A DNA stretch of 23,247 bases from the NCBI GenBank assembly GCA_002362735.1, contig DEUU01000119.1:1-23247 (forward strand), given 5' to 3'. The notes under the pieces are model-generated. The model saw only the letters and a program-made list of their open reading frames with translations, was not told the origin of the DNA and searched no databases. This document shows, in pieces, positions 8,260-15,556 of the stretch (its first letter is position 1; the number at the start of each line of letters is the position of its first letter). Made by a program: the position numbers and the translations under genes. The stretch comes from Dehalococcoidia bacterium UBA3254 (lineage in GTDB: Bacteria; Chloroflexota; Dehalococcoidia; Dehalococcoidales; UBA3254).

Positions 8260-10902
8260 TTAACACTTGGTATATCCGCAACCGGGACAAACAAAACAAC
8301 CTTCCTGATAGACCAGCAAATTCGCACATTCCGGACACTGTCCGGCGGTGTTCTTCACCAGTCCAAAATCCTGCACTTTGGCCTTTTCGGTTGCGGTATG
8401 ACCGTTTCCGTTTCCATTGCTCTTTCCGGTACAGGTGTATTTTTCCAGGACGCTGGCGATAGCATCCGCGCAGGAGAGTACCGATTTCCCGTTTTCCCAG
8501 GCGATGGAAGGACAACGAATACCCCTCAATTGTGTGACCACCGAGTCTACGTCTACTCCAGACCGGAGAGCGATGGAGATCAGACGGCAGGTTGCTTCAA
8601 GTTGAGCTACGGCACAACCCCCGGCTTTGCCGAGATGTGAAAAGACCTCGCAAATCCCTTGCTCATCCGAGTTGACCGTGATGTACATATTGCCACACCC
8701 GGTGGTGACCTTTTCCGTAGTACCGGTGGTGACTTTAGCTCTGGCTCTCGGTGAGCGGGTCACGGCCATGGGTGCGGGCGGAGCTTCCGCCTTTTTTTCT
8801 TTTCCGGTAGTCAATACCTGGCCTTCCCGGCTGCCATCGCGGTAGATCGTGATGCCTTTCAATCCTTCTTCATAAGCCAGCTTGTAAACGTTCGCCACAT
8901 CTTCACGGGTAGCGTCTTTAGAAAAATTAACGGTCTTGGAAACAGCATTATCAGTAGATTTCTGGAAAGCAGACTGCATTTTGATATGCCATTCCGGTGT
9001 AATTTCATGGGCAGTCACGAAAACACGCTTTATCTCATCCGGGATTCCTTCGATTTCGCTGAGATTGGTCCCTTCCGCCAGCTTCTGCATCAGCTCTTCT
9101 GAATAAAAACTGCATTGTTTGGCAGTCTCCTCAAAAATGGGATTGACTTCAATCAGATGAGAACCATCCAGGATATTCTTGGTAAAACTGAGGGCGAACA
9201 GCGGTTCAATTCCGCTTGAGCAGCCGGCGATAATGCTTAAAGTGCCTGTCGGAGCAATGGTGGTACGAGCGGCGTTTCTCACCCGGGGACCATTGGGTAA
9301 GTCATAAATGCTGCCTTCGTAGGCCGGGAAGACGCCACGTTCGGTAGCCAGTTCCTGGGAGGAGTTCATGGCTTCCTCGTTGATGAAATTCATAATATCA
9401 AAGGCGATACTGGTACCCTCTTCACTATTATAAGGAATTCCTAATTGAAGCAGCATATCGGCAAAACCCATTACTCCCAGGCCGATTTTACGTGTTTCCC
9501 GGGTCCTTTTTTCGATTTGCGGCAGAGGAAATTTATTAACATCAATGACGTTGTCCAGGAACCGCACGGCGGTGTGGACGGTCTTGGCCAGCTTGAGATA
9601 GTCGATCTCACATTTACCATTGGTTTTTAACATCCGGGCCAGATTGATGGATCCCAGATTGCACGATTCATAGGGCAGCAGAGGTTGTTCTCCGCAGGGA
9701 TTGGTGCTTTCAATCTTGCCTAACCTGGGAGTAGGGTTATCCTGGTTGATCCGATCAATAAAAACGATGCCCGGATCACCGGTCCTCCAGGCTCCGTCAA
9801 CAATCTTTTCGAAAACTTCTTTGGCATTAAGTTTGCCGGCTACTTCTCCGTTATGCGGGTTAATCAGATTATATTCTGTCCCTGCTTTCACGGCTTCCAT
9901 AAAGTCCCGGGTTATAGCCACGGATAAATTAAAGTTGGTCAGAGAGACCAGGTCCTCTTTAGCAGAGATAAATCTTAAAATATCCGGATGGTCTATACTG
10001 AGTATGCCCATATTGGCCCCCCGCCGCATTCCCCCCTGTTTGATGACATCTGTCGCGGTATCGAAAGCGCGGATAAAAGAGACCGGTCCGCTGGCAATAC
10101 CACCGGTAGAGCCAACTCTATCTTTTTCGGGTCTCAGCCGGGAGAAAGAAAAACCAGTGCCGCCCCCGCTCTTGTGGATTAATGCGGTGTACTTTACGGC
10201 ATCAAAAATGGATTCCATGGAATCTTCGACTGGCAATACAAAACAAGCGGAAAGCTGTCCCAGTTCCCTTCCGGCATTCATCAGGGTCGGGGAATTGGGT
10301 AAGAAATCCAGGTTCGTCATGATCCTGTAAAACTCTTCTTCTCTGGATTGGACATCTGCCTCAGGATTATAGTTGAGCTCTGCGGCTGCAATCGTTTTCG
10401 CCACTCTGCGGAATAAGTCCGCCGGTGTTTCCACAACCTTGCCGTTTTTGTCCTTTTTCAAATATCTTTTCTCCAGGACATGGAGGGCATTTTCAGTAAG
10501 ACCGGTAGCCGAGACCTTCGGTTTCATTTCTTTACTTGAAAATCTGGGTGCTGAATTTATATCGTTAACTGAGTTCATTTTATTTTTAGCCATGGTGGTC
10601 ATTTCAGGTTGACTCTCCTTTTGTTTTACTAGATCGTCTTTTGCCAGGATTTCTTTCACCATGTTTTGAATTTCCGCAATGCCCGGCAAATGTCTGGACT
10701 TGCTCCGGGGTCCGGCAATCAAGTTTTCCATACCGGGTAAAGACCTTTGTTCCATACGCTCAATAACCTGATCGGCGATCTCTTCTATCTTTTTACGGTC
10801 GGAAATACCCATCGATTCAGCCGCAGAAAAGATTGCACGGGCAATCTGAGTGCGATTTATAGAAACAGGTCTTTTTTCTTCTGACGGATCGTTCCGGGTC
10901 AT
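8260..10902 (-). CDS. nrdJ: Adenosylcobalamin-dependent (class II) ribonucleoside-diphosphate reductase
   Basis: This enzyme makes deoxyribonucleotides using a thiyl radical generated from adenosylcobalamin, and needs no oxygen. The protein is 880 residues. The catalytic barrel holds Cys220 (in LSACF), the phosphate-binding and specificity region SGGGTGFSFSRLR (about 245-257), and the NPCGEQ motif with radical Cys403 and Glu405. The N-terminus (about 10-90) looks like only the latter part of an ATP cone. A TSCPD-type domain begins around TGCGNMYITV, and the C-terminus is a Cys-rich zinc ribbon (two CxxC plus a final Cys) that probably carries the redox-shuttling cysteines. Its ATG overlaps the nrdR stop as ATGA, so the two are translationally coupled. 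Confidence 0.95.
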   Translation of the reverse strand: MTRNDPSEEKRPVSINRTQIARAIFSAAESMGISDRKKIEEIADQVIERMEQRSLPGMENLIAGPRSKSRHLPGIAEIQNMVKEILAKDDLVKQKESQPEMTTMAKNKMNSVNDINSAPRFSSKEMKPKVSATGLTENALHVLEKRYLKKDKNGKVVETPADLFRRVAKTIAAAELNYNPEADVQSREEEFYRIMTNLDFLPNSPTLMNAGRELGQLSACFVLPVEDSMESIFDAVKYTALIHKSGGGTGFSFSRLRPEKDRVGSTGGIASGPVSFIRAFDTATDVIKQGGMRRGANMGILSIDHPDILRFISAKEDLVSLTNFNLSVAITRDFMEAVKAGTEYNLINPHNGEVAGKLNAKEVFEKIVDGAWRTGDPGIVFIDRINQDNPTPRLGKIESTNPCGEQPLLPYESCNLGSINLARMLKTNGKCEIDYLKLAKTVHTAVRFLDNVIDVNKFPLPQIEKRTRETRKIGLGVMGFADMLLQLGIPYNSEEGTSIAFDIMNFINEEAMNSSQELATERGVFPAYEGSIYDLPNGPRVRNAARTTIAPTGTLSIIAGCSSGIEPLFALSFTKNILDGSHLIEVNPIFEETAKQCSFYSEELMQKLAEGTNLSEIEGIPDEIKRVFVTAHEITPEWHIKMQSAFQKSTDNAVSKTVNFSKDATREDVANVYKLAYEEGLKGITIYRDGSREGQVLTTGKEKKAEAPPAPMAVTRSPRARAKVTTGTTEKVTTGCGNMYITVNSDEQGICEVFSHLGKAGGCAVAQLEATCRLISIALRSGVDVDSVVTQLRGIRCPSIAWENGKSVLSCADAIASVLEKYTCTGKSNGNGNGHTATEKAKVQDFGLVKNTAGQCPECANLLVYQEGCFVCPGCGYTKC

Positions 10903-11468
10903 AACTTTGAATTCCGCTGCCTTTTTGCTTTTTCCTCATCCCCGTTATCCGGAATTAAGGGTAACTGTCCGGGTAAACTGGGGCTGGCTTCCTTCTCGAC
11001 CTGAGAATGAGATTTTTCTTTTTGAGTCACCACCAGGTTATCTACAGCTTCCTTTAAGGCTTTAATATCGGCAAATTCACGATAAACGCTGGCAAACCGA
11101 ATATATGCTATATAATCTATTCCCTTGAGCTTGTCCATTACCATATCGCCGATGAGAGTACTGGAAATTTCGGCTTTGCCCAGATGATACAGCTCAGCTT
11201 CAATTTCATCTACCAGTTTTTCAATCGCGCCGGTCGGCAAAGGGCGTTTTTCGCAGGCTTTACGAATTCCATTAAGCAATTTCTCCCGGCTAAACTCTTC
11301 TCTCCGCAAGTCTTTTTTCACTATAAAGAGACTGGCAGGTTGTAAACGTTCATAAGTGGTAAATCGGCTGTTACAGTTTAAACATTGCCTTCTCCGGCGG
11401 ATACCATCGTTGACATCACGGGAGTCGATAACTTTTGAATCAGAATAACTGCAATAAGGACAATTCAT
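10899..11468 (-). CDS. nrdR: Transcriptional repressor NrdR
   Basis: NrdR represses ribonucleotide reductase genes in response to ATP/dATP. The N-terminal zinc ribbon is complete (Cys3, 6, 29, 32, with the RRRRQCLNC signature), followed by an ATP cone (about 46-136). I chose the ATG giving MNCPYC because the family begins this way. A GTG six codons upstream is also open, but it would start inside the AGGTGG Shine-Dalgarno-like sequence. At 189 residues it is longer than the usual 150 or so, because of a hydrophilic C-terminal extension of about 40 residues rich in Lys, Glu, Ser and Pro. It is the first gene of the nrdR-nrdJ operon and has NrdR-box-like sequences in its own promoter. Confidence 0.96.
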   Translation of the reverse strand: MNCPYCSYSDSKVIDSRDVNDGIRRRRQCLNCNSRFTTYERLQPASLFIVKKDLRREEFSREKLLNGIRKACEKRPLPTGAIEKLVDEIEAELYHLGKAEISSTLIGDMVMDKLKGIDYIAYIRFASVYREFADIKALKEAVDNLVVTQKEKSHSQVEKEASPSLPGQLPLIPDNGDEEKAKRQRNSKL

Positions 11469-11482
11469 ATACTTGCAAACAC

Positions 11483-11498
11483 CCACCTATTGTGGTGT
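11483..11498 (-). promoter_or_regulatory. Weak second NrdR-box-like element
   Basis: On the minus strand ACACCACAATAGGTGG matches the general NrdR-box pattern (ACAC-WATATATW-GTGT) at about 9 of 16 positions. It lies 29 bases, centre to centre, downstream of the better box. NrdR boxes usually come in pairs about three helical turns apart, which is why this weak copy is recorded. Confidence 0.35.
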
Positions 11499-11505
11499 AC
11501 ATGTA

Positions 11506-11534
11506 TTTTTACCACAACAGATAGTGTTTGTCAA
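11506..11534 (-). promoter_or_regulatory. nrdR-nrdJ promoter
   Basis: On the minus strand a perfect TTGACA (11529-11534) is followed by a 17-base spacer and TAAAAA (4 of 6 to TATAAT). The nrdR ATG is about 38 bases past the -10. No other promoter-like sequence of this quality lies upstream of nrdR. Confidence 0.65.
11512..11527 (-). promoter_or_regulatory. NrdR box in the promoter spacer
   Basis: The minus strand reads ACACTATCTGTTGTGG, matching the NrdR-box consensus ACACWATATATWGTGT at 13 of 16 positions. It occupies 16 of the 17 spacer bases between the -35 and -10 elements. Bound NrdR would block RNA polymerase directly, which fits feedback control of the operon. Confidence 0.65.
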
Positions 11535-11984
11535 GAGGTTTTTTGAATCCAGAAAGCGGAGATTGGAGGAGGGGGTTAATAATTCCGAAAATTATATTAC
11601 CAGCCTGTTTGTAACCCATGGGTAAACCCTGAAAGCTTGACTTGCCATTCATCTTATTAGAATGCCAGGGATAAGTTCAAGGAAAATTTTATCCTGTGGC
11701 AGCCGTCCTGGATTATTTTTGACTGGGGGCGCATCATGGCCGGCGGCGCAGGACTAAAGATTCAACGAAAATCCCGAGGAGAGCATTCGCATTATTTACT
11801 TTAGACAATATACTCAGACACCGATAATAAAATACGTAGATATTAGGGACAAAAAAATTTCAATCGGCCAATCAAATATCTAAAAACGTTAAGCATGATC
11901 GCTGATAAAGCCTTTTAGCTATATCTATACAATGAAAATAGAATGATCCGGTTCCAATTTTTCTTTGAATAAGGAGGTATTCAT
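11535..11984. other. 450-base intergenic region before the sugar-transport operon
   Basis: This region separates the divergent nrdR and binding-protein genes and holds no convincing gene. It contains the palindrome ACCCATGGGT (11614-11623), a stable imperfect hairpin (11664-11700; arms GCCAGGGATAA and TTATCCTGTGGC, one bulge), a G/C-rich patch near 11725-11750, and a candidate promoter at 11786-11814. A perfect AAGGAGGT ribosome binding site (11971-11978) ends it. I did not recognise a known riboswitch class. Confidence 0.6.
11786..11814 (+). promoter_or_regulatory. Candidate promoter of the sugar-transport operon
   Basis: TTCGCA (4 of 6) and TATACT (5 of 6) are separated by exactly 17 bases, about 170 bases upstream of the binding-protein ATG. 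This implies a long 5' leader. A weaker pair, CTGATA and TATACA with an 18-base spacer near 11902-11931, is an alternative. Confidence 0.35.
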
Positions 11985-13583
11985 ATGAGAAAAAGAGATA
12001 TTCGATCGGGTAAAATTCTTTTAATGCTGATAGTTGTCCTGATCCTAATAGCCGTGGCGTCCTGCACCAGTGGTACACCGGCGCCAACGACAACGACAAC
12101 TGCTCCACCCAACACAACTACATCGCCAACTACAACCACGGCTATACCCACAACTTCCGGCCCCGCGCCATCGCCAACCGCATCTGTGCCTGCATCGACC
12201 ACCATCACGGCTTCACCTTCTGCAACAGTATTGCCTTCTCCTACAGCTTCTGCCGCGGCAACTCCGACTGCTTCTCCAGCCGGACAAGTTGGCAGCGTGG
12301 AAGTGTTAGGCGTATGGGGAAGTACGGAACTGGCTAGCTTCCAGGCAATGGTAGCCCCCTGGCAGCAGCAGACCGGCGGAAAAATGAATTTCACCGGCAC
12401 GCGCGATTTAACGGCGGTCCTGATTACGCGCATCCAGGCTGGTAATCCACCGGATGTTGCCATCTTGCCTAATCCGGGCCTGATGAAGCAATTCGCTAAC
12501 GCGAATAATCTTAAACCTTTGAACCCCATGCTGGATATGAATACAATCAACCAGCAATATCCGGCCAGCTGGGTGAACCTCGGCACGCTCAATAACAACC
12601 TTTACGCTTTGTTTATGAGGGCGGCCAACAAGAGTATGATCTGGTATAATCCAAAAACTTTCAGTTCTAACGGATGGCAAACACCCGGTACCTGGACTGA
12701 TCTGATTAACCTCTCCAATACGGTAGTTTCGGCGAAAAAGACACCGGCTTACCCATGGAGCGTAGGGGTGGAAAATGCCCAGGCTACCGGATGGCCGGCA
12801 ACTGACTGGATAGCGCAGATATTTCTGTCAAAATACGGTGGAGACGCTTACGACCAGTGGGTCAATCACGCTATCCCCTGGACTGATCCTCGCATTAAAG
12901 ATGCCTGGAATATGTTTGGCACTATTGTTAATACCCCGGGTTATGTCGCCGGTGGGGCTACCGCGGTATTGGCTACTAACTTCCAGGACGCTTCTTATCT
13001 GCCTTTCCAGACCCCTCCGAAGGCTGCCATGTATTATGAGGGAGATTTTATCCAGGGTTTCATCACCACTCAGTTCAAGAATCTGGTGGCTACTCAAGAC
13101 TATGATTATTTCCCGTTCCCCACCGTTTCTCCTCCGTCATCGCCAGCAGCTGCTTCACCCATCCAGGGCGCTGTCACCGGTGGGGCGGACCTGGTGGCAG
13201 CTTTTAAAGATAATCCTACCGTTCGTTCGTTCGTGAGCTATCTGGCAACAGCCCAGGCTCAAGATATCTGGGTGAAGAGAGGCGGATTCATCTCAGTAAA
13301 CAAACAGGTTAGCGTGAATGATTATCCGGACAAGATTTCTCAGAAGTCGGTTCAGCAGCTTCTCAACGCTTCGGTATTCAGATTTGGCGCTGGGGATACT
13401 ATGCCAGGCGCGATGCAGAATGCCTGGTGGTCAGCCGTCCAGCAATATCTCCAGAACCCCGGCAATCTGGATAGTATTCTGGCTGGACTGGAAAATACGG
13501 CCAAGACAGCCTACTCGGCAACTCCTACCCCCTCTGCTTCTGCATCAGCATCACCATCACCATCACCTTCAACTAGTCCATAG
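11985..13583 (+). CDS. Carbohydrate ABC transporter substrate-binding lipoprotein (AglE-like)
   Basis: A 532-residue extracellular solute-binding protein, the sugar receptor of the importer encoded downstream. It has an N-terminal lipoprotein signal with lipobox VASC (Cys27). A Thr/Pro/Ser/Ala-rich linker (about 30-98) is followed by the binding fold, which starts around VEVLGVWGSTELASF. The segment beginning TGTRDLTAVLITRIQAGNPPD and continuing VAILPNPGLM is characteristic of alpha-glucoside (AglE)-type binding proteins. The C-terminus ends in a second low-complexity tail of Ser, Pro, Ala and Thr (about 508-532). A perfect Shine-Dalgarno sequence with 6-base spacing suggests strong translation. 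The specific sugar cannot be read from sequence; alpha-glucosides such as trehalose, maltose or sucrose are the family-based guess. Confidence 0.88.
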   Translation: MRKRDIRSGKILLMLIVVLILIAVASCTSGTPAPTTTTTAPPNTTTSPTTTTAIPTTSGPAPSPTASVPASTTITASPSATVLPSPTASAAATPTASPAGQVGSVEVLGVWGSTELASFQAMVAPWQQQTGGKMNFTGTRDLTAVLITRIQAGNPPDVAILPNPGLMKQFANANNLKPLNPMLDMNTINQQYPASWVNLGTLNNNLYALFMRAANKSMIWYNPKTFSSNGWQTPGTWTDLINLSNTVVSAKKTPAYPWSVGVENAQATGWPATDWIAQIFLSKYGGDAYDQWVNHAIPWTDPRIKDAWNMFGTIVNTPGYVAGGATAVLATNFQDASYLPFQTPPKAAMYYEGDFIQGFITTQFKNLVATQDYDYFPFPTVSPPSSPAAASPIQGAVTGGADLVAAFKDNPTVRSFVSYLATAQAQDIWVKRGGFISVNKQVSVNDYPDKISQKSVQQLLNASVFRFGAGDTMPGAMQNAWWSAVQQYLQNPGNLDSILAGLENTAKTAYSATPTPSASASASPSPSPSTSP

Positions 13584-13599
13584 ACTAACTATTAAAATA

Positions 13600-13627
13600 G
13601 GTGGCAAGCACTCAGGTGCTTGTCACC
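13600..13627 (+). other. Intercistronic hairpin after the binding-protein gene
   Basis: Arms GGTGGCAAGCA and TGCTTGTCACC pair over 11 positions (one G-U wobble) around the loop CTCAGG. No T tract follows; the permease ribosome binding site begins a few bases later. This position and form fit an mRNA-stabilising or partial-termination hairpin that keeps binding-protein levels above permease levels. Confidence 0.65.
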
Positions 13628-13642
13628 TGAAGGAGACTGATT

Positions 13643-14602
13643 TTGGGTGCTGGCGGATTACCGGGTTTAGTGAGAAGTACACGTCCAACACCGGTATCTT
13701 ATCGGAACCGCTGGTCGCCCTGGTTCTGGCTTCTGCCGGCTTTTTTGTTCATTGCGGTTTTTTTGATTTATCCGGTGGTTGATACATTCCGCCTGAGTGT
13801 TCTGAATGCCAATTCTACTTCATTTGTGGGCATCGATAACTACCGCTACGTATTTACTAACAAAGTTACTCAGGATATTTTACTGAATAATTTGCTCTGG
13901 CTGGTCCTTTTTTCCTTTCTGGCGGTAGCTCTGGGGCTCCTGTTTGCGGTACTGGCAGGGCGAGTACGTTATGAAGCCGTAGCCAAAGCGATGATTTTTA
14001 TCCCAATGGCCATTTCTTTTGTGGCAGCTTCTGTCATCTGGAGATTTGTTTACGCCTATCAACCTCCCGGATTTGAACAAATCGGCCTTTTGAATGCAGT
14101 GACCACCGGACTCGGGGGCGACCCGCAAGCCTGGTTACAGGCCCAAAATATCGCGTTTACGCAGACTACTCTGCCATCCCCTATCCATACCAATAATTTC
14201 GCCATCATATTCATAGGGGTCTGGATGTGGACCGGCTTTGCCATGGTGATACTCTCGGCTGGATTAAAGGGCATACCTTCGGAAGTAATTGAAGCTGCCA
14301 GGGTGGACGGTGCAAATGAATTCCAGATCTTCAGGCGTATTATTTTTCCTTTAGTCAGTCCGACCATCGCGGTGGTGGCGACGACTCTGATTATCCAGGC
14401 GCTGAAGATCTTTGATATTGTCTGGGTTACTACGGCGGGTAATTTTAATACTGATGTTATAGCGACGATGATGTACAAACAAATGTTTAATTATAACGAC
14501 TTTGGCAAGTCCGGCGCTCTGGCGGTAATTTTACTCCTGGCTATTATTCCTATTATGCTGATATCTATCCGGCGATTTCGGAGCCAGGAGGAGACTCGTT
14601 GA
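13643..14602 (+). CDS. Sugar ABC transporter permease (AglF/MalF-like)
   Basis: A 319-residue integral membrane permease, one half of the transmembrane channel. There are about six hydrophobic segments, the first at about 27-47. The cytoplasmic EAA loop reads EVIEAARVDGANEFQIFRRI, followed by IFPLVSP, and docks onto the ATPase. An extended periplasmic loop (about 139-185) and the phrase IFDIVWVTTAGNF match AglF-type permeases. Translation starts at TTG, chosen because AAGGAG lies 7 bases upstream and no ATG is well placed. It follows the intercistronic hairpin and overlaps the next permease by four bases. Confidence 0.9.
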   Translation: MGAGGLPGLVRSTRPTPVSYRNRWSPWFWLLPAFLFIAVFLIYPVVDTFRLSVLNANSTSFVGIDNYRYVFTNKVTQDILLNNLLWLVLFSFLAVALGLLFAVLAGRVRYEAVAKAMIFIPMAISFVAASVIWRFVYAYQPPGFEQIGLLNAVTTGLGGDPQAWLQAQNIAFTQTTLPSPIHTNNFAIIFIGVWMWTGFAMVILSAGLKGIPSEVIEAARVDGANEFQIFRRIIFPLVSPTIAVVATTLIIQALKIFDIVWVTTAGNFNTDVIATMMYKQMFNYNDFGKSGALAVILLLAIIPIMLISIRRFRSQEETR

Positions 14603-15492
14603 AAGAGAACTCTCAACCTGCTCTTCAAACCTCTTCCAGGGTGGCGGGTGGAAAAGTAAGAAAACTTGTCTCCCGGCTGCCTCTCCATATTATTCTCATC
14701 GTTATTTCTCTTCTCTGGCTGACTCCAACTATCGGGCTACTCATCAGTTCATTTAGACCAGCTAATCTGGTCTCTACCACCGGTTGGTGGACTGCCTTTC
14801 AAACCCCGTTTCAGTTTACTCTGGAAAATTATGCGACGGTGGTATCGCAAAACGGTATGGGCCGGAGTTTCCTCAACAGCCTGATCATCACCGTTCCGGG
14901 GACAGTAATCCCGGTTCTTATTGCCGGATTCGCTGCCTTTGCTTTCGCCTGGATGAAATTTCCGGGGCGCAACGGCCTGTTCATCTTCGTAGTTGCACTT
15001 TTAGTAGTCCCTCTTCAAATGACCCTGATCCCTATTCTGCGCCTTTATGCCAATATTAATCTGGTGGCGACTTTTCCTGGCATCTGGTTAGCGCACACCG
15101 CTTTTGGATTGCCGTTTGCCGTGTTTCTACTACGTAATTTCTTCGGTTCGTTGCCCCGTGAACTGATTGAATCCGCCCATCTCGATGGGGCTTCCAATTT
15201 AGGGGTCTTTTTTCGTCTGATTATACCCTTATCCGTACCTGCTCTGGCTTCTCTGGCGATTTTCCAGTTCCTCTGGGTCTGGAATGACCTTCTGATAGCC
15301 CTGGTGTTCCTTCAGAGCCCTGCATTGGCTCCTATGACCCTTACTATCAACAATCTGGTCAGTTCGTTTGGTACTTCCTGGCAATTACTGACTGCGGCAG
15401 CCTTTATTTCAATGGCTTTACCTCTGGTCATCTTCTTTTCCCTCCAGAGATACTTTGTTGAAGGAATCACCGCCGGTGCGGTGAAGGGGTAA
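14599..15492 (+). CDS. Sugar ABC transporter permease (AglG/MalG-like)
   Basis: The 297-residue second permease subunit. Its first membrane helix is at about 30-50 (LHIILIVISLLWLTPTIGLL), several helices follow, and the EAA loop reads ELIESAHLDGASNLGVFFRL, followed by IIPLSVP. The ending IFFSLQRYFVEGITAGAVKG is the standard C-terminus of MalG-class permeases. The start is TTG, overlapping the preceding stop as TTGA, with AGGAGGAG just upstream, so the two permeases are translationally coupled and probably made in equal amounts. Confidence 0.92.
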   Translation: MKENSQPALQTSSRVAGGKVRKLVSRLPLHIILIVISLLWLTPTIGLLISSFRPANLVSTTGWWTAFQTPFQFTLENYATVVSQNGMGRSFLNSLIITVPGTVIPVLIAGFAAFAFAWMKFPGRNGLFIFVVALLVVPLQMTLIPILRLYANINLVATFPGIWLAHTAFGLPFAVFLLRNFFGSLPRELIESAHLDGASNLGVFFRLIIPLSVPALASLAIFQFLWVWNDLLIALVFLQSPALAPMTLTINNLVSSFGTSWQLLTAAAFISMALPLVIFFSLQRYFVEGITAGAVKG

Positions 15493-15556
15493 CACGGTTT
15501 ACTGTCCGGATTCATCAGTTTCTATTGTAGAATAGTATTAGCGGGGGTTAGCGGCT

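Noticed and set aside
9701..10330. 209-codon open frame on the plus strand opposite nrdJ
   Set aside because: It lies opposite the conserved catalytic core of the reductase and shows no protein-family features.
11614..11623. ACCCATGGGT palindrome as a sugar-regulator operator
   Set aside because: It is only 10 bases, lies far from the best promoter, and no regulator gene or second copy supports it. It is kept only as part of the intergenic description.
11637..11663. TTGACT and TAGAAT as a promoter for the sugar operon
   Set aside because: The spacer is only 15 bases, and the predicted start would cut into the hairpin that begins directly after the -10. The pair at 11786-11814 has ideal spacing.
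12065..12300. Thr/Pro-coding repeat region as a CRISPR or satellite array
   Set aside because: The repeats are irregular codon-scale variations in frame with the protein, with no constant repeat unit or spacers.
11981..12598. 205-codon open frame on the minus strand, opposite the sugar-binding-protein gene, rich in Val, Gly and Ala
   Set aside because: It mirrors the low-complexity Thr/Pro/Ser coding repeats of the real gene. It has no convincing start site and no recognisable domain.
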